Shown in pieces: positions 8,612 through 17,597 of a stretch of DNA of 64,000 nucleotides (the first letter of the stretch is position 1; every line of letters begins with the position of its first letter). The DNA is from Mixta theicola. GTDB taxonomy: Bacteria; Pseudomonadota; Gammaproteobacteria; Enterobacterales; Enterobacteriaceae. Position numbers and translations under genes: made by a program. Location: assembly GCF_002895925.1 (NCBI RefSeq), contig NZ_NWUO01000003.1:124001-188000 (forward strand). Reading direction: 5' to 3'. The notes beneath the pieces were generated by a model that saw only the letters and a list, made by a program, of their open reading frames with translations, was not told the origin of the DNA and made no database searches.

Positions 8612-9895
8612 TTACTGATTATAGGCATTCTCGCCGTGGCTGTTGACGTCAAGGCCTTCACGCTCCTGCTCTTCCGGCACGCGCAGTCCAACCAGCATAT
8701 CCGCGACCTTGAAGCCAATAAAGGCCACCACGCCGGTCCAGACGATAGTCAAAATAACGCTAAGCAGCTGTACCCAAATCTGATGGCCCATGGTAACGCC
8801 CTCGGCGTAACCGACGCCGCCCAGTGAAGAAGAGGCGAAAACGCCGGTCAGAATGCAGCCGATAATGCCGCAAACGCCGTGTACGCCGAACACATCGCAA
8901 GGGTCGTCAACACGCAGCCATTTTTTCAGCACCGTGACGCCCCACAAGCCGGCCAGGCCGCCGATCAAGCCGATAAGCAGCGCACCGCCAACGCCAACGT
9001 AGCCACAGGCAGGCGTGATCGCGACCAGCCCCGCGATAAAGCCTGAACTGGCGCCAAGCAGCGAGGGTTTGCCACGCAGCGCCCATTCGCCAAAGGTCCA
9101 TGTCAGCACCGCACCCGCCGTCGCCACTACGGTATTCAGAAAGGCCAGCGCAGCAATCTCGTTTGCCGCCGCCGCTGAGCCGGCGTTAAAACCAAACCAG
9201 CCAACGTAGAGGATGGCCGTACCGGTAAATACCATCGGCAGGTTGTGCGGCTTAAAGGCCTCTTTGCCAAAGCCCGCGCGTTTACCGACCAGGTAAGCGC
9301 CAACCAGACCGGCAACGGCAGCGTTAATATGAACCACGGTCCCGCCAGCAAAATCAAGCGCGCCATCCTGCGCCAGGAAGCCGCCCGCCCAGACCATATG
9401 GGCAATAGGCAGGTAAGACAGCGTCAGCCAGATGACCACAAAGATCAGGACGGCCGAAAAGCGGATACGCTCGGCAATAGAGCCAACAATCAGCCCTACG
9501 GTAATACAGGCGAAAGAGGCCTGGAAAACCACATGGATATATTGATAGAAGGTGCCGCTTAACGCAGTCAGGCTGATATTTTTCAGCATGAGCCAGTTCA
9601 GGCCGCCGAAAAAAGCGTTACCCTCGCTAAACGCCAGTGAATAGCCATACAGCACCCAGATTACGCAGACCATGGCGAAGGTAACAGCAACCTGCGTCAG
9701 CAGTGAAAGTACGTTTTTAGCGCGGATCAGGCCACCATAAAAGAGCGCTATCCCCGGAATTGACATAAACAGCACCAGCGCGGTGCAAATCATCATAAAA
9801 GCGTTGTCCGCCTTATCCGCAACGGCAGGCGCCGCCATCGCCAGCGATGGTAACAGCGCCAGGCCAGCGAGGCCTTTGGTCATTAATTTATTCAT
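8612..9895 (-). CDS. amtB: AmtB ammonium channel
   Basis: This trimeric inner-membrane protein conducts NH3/NH4+ at low ammonium and is blocked by GlnK. The 427-residue precursor has a cleavable signal peptide (MNKLMTKGLAGLALLPSLAMA) followed by about 11 membrane helices. The pore twin histidines are visible in AHMVWAGG and DVFGVHGVCGIIG, and the phenylalanine-gate helix as FQASFACITVG. The cytosolic C-terminal tail (about the last 30 residues, EEQEREGLDVNSHGENAYNQ) is the GlnK-interacting region. It lies 36 bases downstream of glnK in the conserved nitrogen-regulated operon driven by the sigma-54 promoter at about 10330. Confidence 0.97.
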   Translation of the reverse strand: MNKLMTKGLAGLALLPSLAMAAPAVADKADNAFMMICTALVLFMSIPGIALFYGGLIRAKNVLSLLTQVAVTFAMVCVIWVLYGYSLAFSEGNAFFGGLNWLMLKNISLTALSGTFYQYIHVVFQASFACITVGLIVGSIAERIRFSAVLIFVVIWLTLSYLPIAHMVWAGGFLAQDGALDFAGGTVVHINAAVAGLVGAYLVGKRAGFGKEAFKPHNLPMVFTGTAILYVGWFGFNAGSAAAANEIAALAFLNTVVATAGAVLTWTFGEWALRGKPSLLGASSGFIAGLVAITPACGYVGVGGALLIGLIGGLAGLWGVTVLKKWLRVDDPCDVFGVHGVCGIIGCILTGVFASSSLGGVGYAEGVTMGHQIWVQLLSVILTIVWTGVVAFIGFKVADMLVGLRVPEEQEREGLDVNSHGENAYNQ

Positions 9896-9931
9896 TTTTA
9901 TTCCATCCCATCACAATATACAGAACCCGGT

Positions 9932-10270
9932 TTAAAGCGCGGCTTCGTCAGTTTCACCGGTGCGAATACGGATAACGCGCTGGAGCTCAGCAACAAAAAT
10001 TTTGCCATCACCGATTTTGCCGGTGTAGGCCGCCTTGCTAATAACATCAACTACTTCATCCAGTTGATCGTCGGCAATGGCAATATCGACTTTGACTTTA
10101 GGCAGAAAATTCACGTTATATTCAGCGCCACGATAGAGTTCAGCATGGCCTTTTTGACGGCCAAATCCCTTAACCTCTGTTACGGTCAGTCCCTGAATGC
10201 CGACAGAAGAGAGCGCTTCGCGCACGTCCTCCAGTTTGAATGGCTTGATGACTACGGTAACCAGCTTCAT
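9932..10270 (-). CDS. glnK: GlnK, PII-type nitrogen signal protein
   Basis: This 112-residue trimeric regulator binds ATP/ADP and 2-oxoglutarate and plugs AmtB when nitrogen is plentiful. The start at MKLVTVVIKPFKLEDV is preceded by AGGGGAG; an upstream in-frame extension of 10 codons lacks a ribosome-binding site and is not used. The T-loop tyrosine for uridylylation is Tyr51 (YRGAEYNVNFLPK). The nucleotide motif KIGDGKIFV is present. Expression is expected from the upstream sigma-54 element with NtrC. Confidence 0.97.
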   Translation of the reverse strand: MKLVTVVIKPFKLEDVREALSSVGIQGLTVTEVKGFGRQKGHAELYRGAEYNVNFLPKVKVDIAIADDQLDEVVDVISKAAYTGKIGDGKIFVAELQRVIRIRTGETDEAAL

Positions 10271-10321
10271 ATGCTCCCCTCGCTTAATCATGTTGAACAT
10301 GCCACTGACACAGGTGACTAA

Positions 10322-10337
10322 AGCAAAGGCTGTGCCA
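10322..10337 (-). promoter_or_regulatory. Sigma-54 promoter of glnK-amtB
   Basis: On the minus strand the sequence TGGCAC-n5-TTGCT matches the -24/-12 sigma-54 consensus (TGGCAC n5 TTGCW) with correct GG and GC spacing. It is about 50 bases upstream of the glnK start. Confidence 0.88.
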
Positions 10338-10425
10338 TTCGTGAGGAAAAAGTAAAAGAGCCGCAGGAAGCCGCGCAGTCAGGATAAATACGCTCTTAAC
10401 GAGGAAATATGGCAGGTGAAATAAG

Positions 10426-10450
10426 AAAAAACGCACCGTTATGGTGCGTT
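10426..10450 (-). terminator. Terminator of mdlA-mdlB that also matches an NtrC site
   Basis: A perfect 8-bp inverted repeat (AACGCACC / GGTGCGTT, loop GTTAT) is followed on the minus strand by six T, giving a good intrinsic terminator about 70 bases after mdlB. The same dyad is GCACC-n5-GGTGC, the NtrC enhancer pattern. It lies about 130 bases upstream of the predicted glnK start site, a typical enhancer distance. The double role is inferred. Confidence 0.8.
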
Positions 10451-10518
10451 AGGGAACTTTAGCGTGCATTTACCGGGAAGATGCTGGTAATCGCGCCTGA
10501 AAAAGGTGCAAAAAAGCG

Positions 10519-12288
10519 TTATGCCCCTTCGCCAATGCCCGTTGTCAGCTCACGGCTTACCTGCTGCAGCTGATACATCTGCCAGTAACGACCCTGCTGC
10601 GCCAGCAGCTGCTGATGCGTCCCCCGCTCAACAGCCTGTCCCCGATGCAGCACTAAAATCGTATCGGCTTCCGTAATCGTAGAGAGACGGTGCGCGATAA
10701 CCACCAGCGTGGTTTTCTTTCTGACTTCCTGCAGGGCACGCTGAATCGCCTGTTCGGTGCCGGAATCAATATTCGCTGTCGCTTCATCCAGAATCAGGAT
10801 CTGCGGCGCGGCAACCAGTACGCGCGCCAGCGCCAGCAGCTGTTTCTGCCCTACCGACAGGTTATTGCCTTGTTCATTGAGGCGCGTATGGATGCCGTCG
10901 GCGAGGCCGCGCGCCAACTCGGCCAGCTGTACAGCTTCCAGCGCCTCCCATACCTTCTGCTCGCTGATAACGCGGCCCAGCGTAACATTGGCAAAAAAGC
11001 TGTCAGCCAGCACCACCGGATCCTGCTGCACCATCGCCACGCTCTGACGCAACGCCTGATGGCTGAACTGTTCCAGCGGACGTCCATCCAGAAAAATGCG
11101 GCCATGCTTCACCGGGTAGTAGCCCATCAGCAGGCTGGCAAGCGTGCTTTTACCGCTGCCGGTATGGCCGACAAGCGCGACAAAACTTCGTGAAGCAACC
11201 TGAAGTGAAATATCTTCCAGCACATTGCGTCCGTCGCGATAGGCAAAACTAAGATGTTCAATATCGATGCGGCCACTTTGTAACGGCTGCTGTTCCTGAC
11301 CGTAATGCTGACGCGGCGCATCCATTAATTCAAAAATACGCTCGCCGGCCACGATAGCCTGCTGCAACATCGATTGCTGGGTGGTCAATTCGATTAGCGG
11401 CTCGTTTAACCGTCCCAGGTAGCTGATAAAGGCGTACAGCACGCCGACTGCAAATACGCCGACCGAAGAGAAACTAAACAGCATCAGCAGCCCGCACAGA
11501 ATGGTGGCTGAAAACAGGCTTAACAACGGACGCAGCAGAAAACCGTCCAGTCTCAACGTCTCCATGCGCGCCAGATAGTGCGAACGACTGGCCTCACCTA
11601 TCCGCTCGCCAAACCGTGCCTGCTGACGAAACTGCTGGATAACGCTCATGCCATTAATGACTTCATTGAAACCATTATTAATATCAGCCAGGTAGCTGCG
11701 TACCCGCCGAACAATCGGCGTGCTGTAACGCTGGTAAATCAGCATCACGGTGAGCACCAGCGGGAAAATCACTACCGCCACCAGCGCCATGCGCCAGTCC
11801 AGGCTAAACATGGCGATCAGCATCGCGCCAATCAATGCGGCGCTGCGCAGCACGGTCGCCACAACCGTTATCCACAGATCTTTTATCACTTCGGTATCAT
11901 TGGTAACGCGTGAAATAATCTGGCCAACCGGCTGCCGATCAAAGGCGCTGAGCGGCTGACGCAGAGCCGCATCCATCACATCGGATCGCAAGCGCTGCAC
12001 AACCCCCACCGCCGCCTGGTTAAACAGCAGCGCCTGCCAGTAATGCAGCAGTGCCGCCAGCCCCTGAAGCAGAATAAAAGCGCAGGCCAGCCCAATTGCC
12101 AGCCCAACGGGCATCCTGTGCCGGGCGATTAAATGATCGATAAAATAACCAATCAGAACCGGCCCCAGCACCTCAGCGGCGGCAGCGACCCACAGCATAA
12201 GCACCGCCAGCGACAGCGCTTTGCGCCAGGGCTTGCCATAGGAGAGCAGCCTTTTCAGCGTCGGCCAAAGTTTTCTGGTCTCAGCCAT
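10519..12288 (-). CDS. mdlB: MdlB, ABC exporter half-transporter (multidrug-like)
   Basis: The 589-residue half-transporter has six membrane helices fused to an ATPase domain, and probably forms a heterodimer with MdlA. The substrate is not established. Nucleotide-binding motifs: Walker [10 protein letters not shown], signature LSVGQKQ (Ser-Val in place of Ser-Gly), Walker B ILILDEA, H-loop VIAHRLS. The start [15 protein letters not shown] is chosen at 12288, preceded by GAGGAAAAA. It overlaps the mdlA stop by 8 bases, suggesting translational coupling. An upstream in-frame start at 12327 would add 13 residues inside mdlA without a good ribosome-binding site. Confidence 0.95.
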   Translation of the reverse strand: MAETRKLWPTLKRLLSYGKPWRKALSLAVLMLWVAAAAEVLGPVLIGYFIDHLIARHRMPVGLAIGLACAFILLQGLAALLHYWQALLFNQAAVGVVQRLRSDVMDAALRQPLSAFDRQPVGQIISRVTNDTEVIKDLWITVVATVLRSAALIGAMLIAMFSLDWRMALVAVVIFPLVLTVMLIYQRYSTPIVRRVRSYLADINNGFNEVINGMSVIQQFRQQARFGERIGEASRSHYLARMETLRLDGFLLRPLLSLFSATILCGLLMLFSFSSVGVFAVGVLYAFISYLGRLNEPLIELTTQQSMLQQAIVAGERIFELMDAPRQHYGQEQQPLQSGRIDIEHLSFAYRDGRNVLEDISLQVASRSFVALVGHTGSGKSTLASLLMGYYPVKHGRIFLDGRPLEQFSHQALRQSVAMVQQDPVVLADSFFANVTLGRVISEQKVWEALEAVQLAELARGLADGIHTRLNEQGNNLSVGQKQLLALARVLVAAPQILILDEATANIDSGTEQAIQRALQEVRKKTTLVVIAHRLSTITEADTILVLHRGQAVERGTHQQLLAQQGRYWQMYQLQQVSRELTTGIGEGA

Positions 12289-14059
12289 GATGTTTTTCCT
12301 CGCTGCTGCGGCTAACTTCGTCCTCATTCAACGCCGCCTCCAGCTGCTGATAGCGATACATATCGCTATACCAGCCCTGCTGCCGTAACAGCGCGCTATG
12401 ATCGCCGCGCTGCGCCACGATGCCCTGCTGCATAACCAGGATTTCACTGGCCTCGGTAAGCGCCGACAGGCGATGGGCGCTGATAATGACCGTACGCCCT
12501 TGCCCCCAGCGGCGTAAATTATGCAGAATTTGATGTTCGGTACGTCCATCCACCGCCGAAAGCGCATCATCCAGCATCAGGATTTCGGCATCCAACAGCA
12601 AGGCGCGCGCGATGGAGATACGCTGTTTCTGACCGCCGGAAAGCATCACGCCACGTTCGCCCACCTCGGTTTCGTATCCCTGCGGCAAACGCAGAATATC
12701 GTCATGAACGCTCGCCAGCTTAGCCGCGCGTTCGATGTCATCGCGGCTGGCGCCGGGGCGACCCAGCGCAATATTGTTCGCTACCGTATCGGAAAACAGA
12801 AACGGCGTTTGATTCACTACCGCCAGCCGCCCACGCCAGCTATCGATTCGCAGCTGCGTCAGCGGGATGCCGTGATAGCGAATATCGCCCTGAGAAATAT
12901 CGAAATGGCGCTGGATCAGGCTCAACAGCGTACTTTTCCCTGCCCCGGTCGGGCCGCACAGGCCAAGCATTTGCCCTGGCTTGAGATTAAAATTCAGATT
13001 CCGTAGCGCAGGTTGCGCGCTGCCGGGATAATTAAATTCACGAATCGCCACCTGCAGCACGCCGCGTCCTTCCGGCAATATTTTACTGCCGTCTTCCACC
13101 GCAGGCGCTTCTGACAGCAGCGTGCGGATGCGGCTCCATGCCGCACTGCCGCGCTCAACGATGTTAAACATCCACGCCAGCGCCAGCATCGGCCAGATCA
13201 TCAGGCCCAGATACATAACGAAGCTGGTTAACTGACCCAGCGTCATCTGCTGGTGCCAGACTAACCAGCTGCCGCCGCCAATAGCCAACAGATTAGAGAA
13301 GCCAATAGCGATATAAATAGTGGGATCGAAACGGGCGTCCACGCGCGCCACGCGCAGATTTTTCTCACCGGCATCGGCCGCTATCGCCGCAAACTGTCGG
13401 GACTGGTGATCTTCCAGGCCGAAGGCTTTCACCATGCGAATGCTGGTCAGGCTTTCCTGCGCCTGATCGTTAAGGGAGGAAAACGCCGCCTGCGCCAGCT
13501 TAAAGCGCTGATGCAGCTGTGACCCATAACGCTTAATCATTAGCGCCATTATCGGCATCGGTACCAGCGCCAGCAGCGTGAGCTGCCAGCTGATTTGGGT
13601 ACTCATCACAATCAGCACCGCGCAGCCCATCACCAGCGAATCCACCAGCGTTAACACCCCTTCACCGGCGGCAAAGACTACGCGATCGACATCATTAGTC
13701 GCCCGCGCGATAAGATCGCCGGTGCGGTGGCGCAGATAAAATCCCGGATGCTGCCGACTCAGCTGGCGATAAAAATCTTCCCGCAGCTCTACCGCCAGCT
13801 GATAGGAAGCGCCAAACAGCAGTACGCGCCAGACGTAGCGCAGCAGATATACCACCAGCGCGGTCGCCAGCATAATGCCGATCCACATCATGACAGAGCC
13901 TGCGCTCAGGCGATGCTGCGTAACGCCATCAACGATAATGCCCACAATTTTGGGCGGCAGCAGTTGTAAAATCGCAATCACGATTAACAGGGAAACCGCA
14001 CCGAAATAGCGCCGCCACTCGCGGAGAAAATACCAACTTAACTGGCTAAACAATCGCAC
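12281..14059 (-). CDS. mdlA: MdlA, ABC exporter half-transporter (multidrug-like)
   Basis: The 592-residue partner of MdlB starts [20 protein letters not shown]. It has six predicted membrane helices within about residues 15-310, then an ATPase domain with Walker [10 protein letters not shown], signature [10 protein letters not shown], Walker [14 protein letters not shown] and H-loop ISAHRLS. It is the first gene of the mdlAB operon and lies 51 bases downstream of decR on the same strand, the E. coli order. The acidic C-terminal tail overlaps the mdlB start. Confidence 0.95.
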   Translation of the reverse strand: MRLFSQLSWYFLREWRRYFGAVSLLIVIAILQLLPPKIVGIIVDGVTQHRLSAGSVMMWIGIMLATALVVYLLRYVWRVLLFGASYQLAVELREDFYRQLSRQHPGFYLRHRTGDLIARATNDVDRVVFAAGEGVLTLVDSLVMGCAVLIVMSTQISWQLTLLALVPMPIMALMIKRYGSQLHQRFKLAQAAFSSLNDQAQESLTSIRMVKAFGLEDHQSRQFAAIAADAGEKNLRVARVDARFDPTIYIAIGFSNLLAIGGGSWLVWHQQMTLGQLTSFVMYLGLMIWPMLALAWMFNIVERGSAAWSRIRTLLSEAPAVEDGSKILPEGRGVLQVAIREFNYPGSAQPALRNLNFNLKPGQMLGLCGPTGAGKSTLLSLIQRHFDISQGDIRYHGIPLTQLRIDSWRGRLAVVNQTPFLFSDTVANNIALGRPGASRDDIERAAKLASVHDDILRLPQGYETEVGERGVMLSGGQKQRISIARALLLDAEILMLDDALSAVDGRTEHQILHNLRRWGQGRTVIISAHRLSALTEASEILVMQQGIVAQRGDHSALLRQQGWYSDMYRYQQLEAALNEDEVSRSSEEKHHG

Positions 14060-14110
14060 AAAAAATTGTCCTGCAAGGTTAAACGATCGGCCTTAAAAGG
14101 CGGTAAAAAA

Positions 14111-14572
14111 TCAAGGTTCAACAGGTAATGCCGTAGTATATTTTATCTCTTCCATAGCAAAACTGGAGGTAACGTCGATAAGGCCGCTGACGCCGTTGAC
14201 CAGACGTTTATAGAGCGCATCATACTGCTTCATATCAGCAACCTGGATGCGTAACAGATAATCATACTCGCCCGCCATACGATAAAACGCCATGACTTCG
14301 GGCTGGCCTTGCACCACGCTAACAAACTCCTGATACCATTCACGATTATGCTGTTGCGTTTTAATCAACATAAAGGCCGTTAGTCCCAGCCCCAGCTTTT
14401 CACTATCCAGCAGCGCTACGCGCCCGCGGATAATACCGTCATCTTCCAGCTTTTTAAGCCGCTTCCAGCAGGGCGTAGTCGTAAGATTAACGGCATCGGC
14501 CAATGTCTGCAGCGATAGCGTGCAATCCTTTTGCAACAGCGCCAGCAGCTTGCGATCGATTTTATCCAACAC
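14111..14572 (-). CDS. decR: DecR/CcdR, Lrp/AsnC-family cysteine-responsive regulator
   Basis: Formerly ybaO. The 153-residue transcription factor has an N-terminal winged helix-turn-helix ([20 protein letters not shown], about residues 19-38) and a C-terminal RAM ligand-binding domain (about residues 65-145). In E. coli DecR activates cysteine detoxification by desulfhydration. The divergent gene here is a PLP enzyme of the cysteine synthase/desulfhydrase fold, which fits the ccdR-ccdA pair described in Pantoea ananatis (recalled, not checked). So the regulator probably controls its neighbour across the 116-base intergenic region, where AAGGATCCTT (14599-14608) is a perfect palindrome and possible operator. 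Confidence 0.9.
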   Translation of the reverse strand: MLDKIDRKLLALLQKDCTLSLQTLADAVNLTTTPCWKRLKKLEDDGIIRGRVALLDSEKLGLGLTAFMLIKTQQHNREWYQEFVSVVQGQPEVMAFYRMAGEYDYLLRIQVADMKQYDALYKRLVNGVSGLIDVTSSFAMEEIKYTTALPVEP

Positions 14573-14598
14573 CTGCCCTCTTTGGAGAAATTTTTGCT

Positions 14599-14608
14599 AA
14601 GGATCCTT
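14599..14608. promoter_or_regulatory. Palindrome in the decR divergent promoter region (candidate operator)
   Basis: AAGGATCCTT is a perfect 10-bp palindrome between the divergent decR and cysteine desulfhydrase-like genes. Lrp-family sites are degenerate, so this is only a candidate. Confidence 0.3.
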
Positions 14609-14688
14609 TATTATACAGGAAATAAGGCAAACCTTTTTCCCGCTGAATGCCTTACGCTTATGGCGTTTATCGCCGGGGGAACAGGATA

Positions 14689-15726
14689 ATGAACAGTCAG
14701 TGGGTTAAATACGCTATTAATGAAATCAATGCGGATTTTCAGCGTTCCGCCGAAACGCATCTGATCCGTTTCACGCTGCCCCAGTTTCCGGGCATCTGGT
14801 TTTATCTTAAAGATGAAAGCACGCATCCAACCGGTAGCCTGAAGCATCGTCTGGCCCGTTCACTGTTTCTCTACGGCCTGTGTAATGGCTGGATTAAGCC
14901 AGGAACGACGATTGTCGAAGCCTCTTCCGGCAGCACCGCCGTTTCTGAAGCTTATTTTTCGCGTTTGCTGGGCCTGCCGTTTATTGCCGTAATGCCTGCC
15001 AGCACCGCGCGACGCAAAGTTGAACAAATTACTTTTTACGGCGGACGATGTCACTTCGTTCAGGATCCCTGTGCCCTTTATGAGGAGTCTGAACGGCTGG
15101 CGCGCGATCTTAACGGCCATTTTATGGACCAGTTCACCTACGCTGAACGCGCTACCGACTGGCGCGGCAATAATAATATTGCAGAAAGCATCTTTCGGCA
15201 GATGGCCAGCGAACCTTTCCCCATCCCGGATACGATTGTCATGTCCGCCGGTACTGGCGGCACATCGGCGACTCTTGGGCGTTACTTACGCTATCAGGGA
15301 CACGCAACGCGTCTGTTGGTCGTGGATCCGGAAAACTCAGTTTTTCATGATTACTGGCACAGGCGCGATCTCTCCTTACGCAGCGGCGGCGGCAGTCGCA
15401 TTGAGGGAATTGGTCGTCCACGCGTGGAGCCTTCTTTTATTCCCGATGTGATTGACGAGATGATGCGCGTTCCCGACGCGGCTTCCGCCGCCGCAATGCA
15501 CTATCTGGCCCAGATCCTCGGCAGGAAGCCCGGCGCCTCTACCGGCACCAACTTCTGGGGAGCGATTCAGGTGGCTCAACGTATGCGCCAGCAGCAGCGT
15601 GAAGGCGCTATTGTGACGCTGCTATGCGACAGCGGCGAGCGCTACCTTGATACCTGGTATGATCCGCAATGGGTCGAAAGTCAGGTGGGCGACCTGACGC
15701 CATGGCTGCAGCAGTTGCGCGGTTAA
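14689..15726 (+). CDS. ccdA: PLP-dependent cysteine synthase-fold enzyme, probable L-cysteine desulfhydrase (CcdA-like)
   Basis: The 345-residue fold-type II PLP enzyme is soluble. The Schiff-base lysine is Lys52 in HPTGSLKHR. The substrate loop is [10 protein letters not shown]. The PLP phosphate loop is [14 protein letters not shown]. Start ATG 14689 follows ACAGGA; an upstream extension to 14647 is rejected. The family includes cysteine synthases and cysteine desulfhydrases. Its divergent placement next to decR and its absence from this E. coli position (where cof and ybaE lie) point to inducible breakdown of L-cysteine to pyruvate, ammonia and sulfide. The reaction is inferred from context and from recalled work on Pantoea ananatis ccdA. 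Confidence 0.78.
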   Translation: MNSQWVKYAINEINADFQRSAETHLIRFTLPQFPGIWFYLKDESTHPTGSLKHRLARSLFLYGLCNGWIKPGTTIVEASSGSTAVSEAYFSRLLGLPFIAVMPASTARRKVEQITFYGGRCHFVQDPCALYEESERLARDLNGHFMDQFTYAERATDWRGNNNIAESIFRQMASEPFPIPDTIVMSAGTGGTSATLGRYLRYQGHATRLLVVDPENSVFHDYWHRRDLSLRSGGGSRIEGIGRPRVEPSFIPDVIDEMMRVPDAASAAAMHYLAQILGRKPGASTGTNFWGAIQVAQRMRQQQREGAIVTLLCDSGERYLDTWYDPQWVESQVGDLTPWLQQLRG

Positions 15727-15845
15727 CCAAACCCTATACGCCCGCCCCTGCAGCAGTAGCCGCCTTAATCCGAACAGCCAGCAGGCTACCTTTCTTGCGT
15801 CACAGGCATTACCATAAGCCCGGATACGTTTAGTAAGGCTAAAAA

Positions 15846-16541
15846 ATGAAACGAGCAGTGGTAGTTTTCAGCGGCGGGCAGGACTCCACAACCTGCCTGA
15901 TTCAGGCGTTAGCGCAATATGACGAAGTTCACTGCGTTACCTTTGATTATGGTCAGCGTCATCGTCAGGAGATCGACGTAGCGCGCGAACTGGCGATTCG
16001 GCTTGGCGCGCGCGCCCATAAGGTGCTGGACGTTACGCTGCTGAATGAGCTGGCTATCAGCAGCCTGACGCGCGATAACATCCCGGTGCCGCAATATGAC
16101 GCCAACGCCAGCGGTTTGCCCAGCACCTTTGTTCCGGGACGCAATATTCTCTTTCTTACCCTGGCCTCAATTTATGCTTATCAGGTTGAGGCAGAGGCGG
16201 TGATTACCGGCGTTTGCGAAACGGATTTCTCTGGCTATCCGGACTGTCGCGATGAGTTTGTCAAGGCGTTAAATCACGCCGTGGAACTGGGTATGGCCCG
16301 GCCCGTACGTTTTGAAACCCCGCTGATGTGGCTGAATAAAGCGGAAACCTGGGCGCTGGCGGACTACTGGCAGCAGCTGCCTTTGGTACGGCAGGATACG
16401 CTGACCTGTTATAACGGCATTAAGGGCGACGGCTGCGGTGAATGTGCTGCCTGTCATCTGCGGGCGAACGGACTGAAAAACTATCAGGAAGATAGCGCTG
16501 CCGTGATGCACAGCATGCAGCAGAAAACCGGTTTACGCTAA
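15846..16541 (+). CDS. queC: QueC, 7-cyano-7-deazaguanine (preQ0) synthase
   Basis: This ATP-dependent enzyme converts 7-carboxy-7-deazaguanine to preQ0 in queuosine synthesis. Its 231 residues equal the E. coli length. The PP-loop SGGQDST lies at residues 9-15. The zinc site is formed by four cysteines near the C-terminus ([17 protein letters not shown]). Start ATG follows TAAGGCTAAAAA. The pathway's later enzymes queA and tgt are also in this window, at 55.4 and 52.5 kb. I found no preQ1 riboswitch upstream. Confidence 0.97.
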   Translation: MKRAVVVFSGGQDSTTCLIQALAQYDEVHCVTFDYGQRHRQEIDVARELAIRLGARAHKVLDVTLLNELAISSLTRDNIPVPQYDANASGLPSTFVPGRNILFLTLASIYAYQVEAEAVITGVCETDFSGYPDCRDEFVKALNHAVELGMARPVRFETPLMWLNKAETWALADYWQQLPLVRQDTLTCYNGIKGDGCGECAACHLRANGLKNYQEDSAAVMHSMQQKTGLR

Positions 16542-16550
16542 ACGTTCGTG

Positions 16551-16577
16551 AAAAACAGCCGGGCCCTTCCCGGCTGT
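16551..16577 (-). terminator. Terminator of fadM, facing queC
   Basis: A 9-bp stem (ACAGCCGGG / CCCGGCTGT) with a 5-base loop is followed on the minus strand by TTTTT. It lies between convergent queC and fadM, and without a T-run on the plus strand it acts chiefly for fadM. Confidence 0.8.
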
Positions 16578-16582
16578 CATCG

Positions 16583-16981
16583 TTAGCCAAGCAATGTTTC
16601 CATCCGCGTCAGCAATTCGCCTTCCAGCGGCAAGGATTTTTGCGTATTAAGATCGATACAGACAAAGGTTAACGTCGCATCGGCAATCGCCGAGCCATCC
16701 TCTGCCAGCGTAACCTCCTGTCCGATAACCCCGCTCTTGCTGTTCAGCTGCAGCAACCGGCTATTGATGCACAACACATGGCCCAGCAACGCCGGGCGTC
16801 GGTAGTTAATATTGATATTAACTACCACAAAGGCCAGGTTGTTTTTCATAAGCCAGTGAAGCGCGTTTAGCTTTTCCAGCCATTCCCAGCGCGCCTCTTC
16901 CAGGAACTCCAGGTAGCGCGCATTATTAACATGTTGATAAACATCCAGATGATAGCCACGTACTTTTATTAACGTCTGCAT
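16583..16981 (-). CDS. fadM: FadM, long-chain acyl-CoA thioesterase
   Basis: Formerly ybaW. The 132-residue single-hotdog thioesterase assists oleate beta-oxidation by hydrolysing unusual acyl-CoAs. The catalytic Asp13 lies in YHLDVYQHVNNARY. The blocks NININYRRP and DATLTFVCIDL are as in E. coli. The start MQTLIKVRG is chosen over an ATG six codons upstream by family alignment. A FadR-type operator lies 35-51 bases upstream, agreeing with known repression of fadM by FadR. Confidence 0.95.
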   Translation of the reverse strand: MQTLIKVRGYHLDVYQHVNNARYLEFLEEARWEWLEKLNALHWLMKNNLAFVVVNININYRRPALLGHVLCINSRLLQLNSKSGVIGQEVTLAEDGSAIADATLTFVCIDLNTQKSLPLEGELLTRMETLLG

Positions 16982-17015
16982 AGCGCCTTGCCTTATCATT
17001 GTTAAAGGTCATACG

Positions 17016-17032
17016 ATCTGGTACGACCTCTT
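17016..17032 (-). promoter_or_regulatory. FadR operator of fadM
   Basis: The 17-mer ATCTGGTACGACCTCTT fits the FadR consensus ANCTGGTMYGACMWSWT at every position as I recall it. It is 35-51 bases upstream of the fadM start. Confidence 0.8.
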
Positions 17033-17089
17033 CAGATTAGCAGTGGCCCGCGGTGGACGGAAAAGTTGTCATTCGCGCCGGGAACAGGA

Positions 17090-17564
<475 letters not shown>

Positions 17565-17597
17565 CATTTGCAACGGATTGCATTTTTTATGCGGGAT

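Noticed and set aside
15727-15845. preQ1 riboswitch upstream of queC
   Set aside because: No C-rich loop followed by an A-rich tail and pseudoknot pairing could be recognised.
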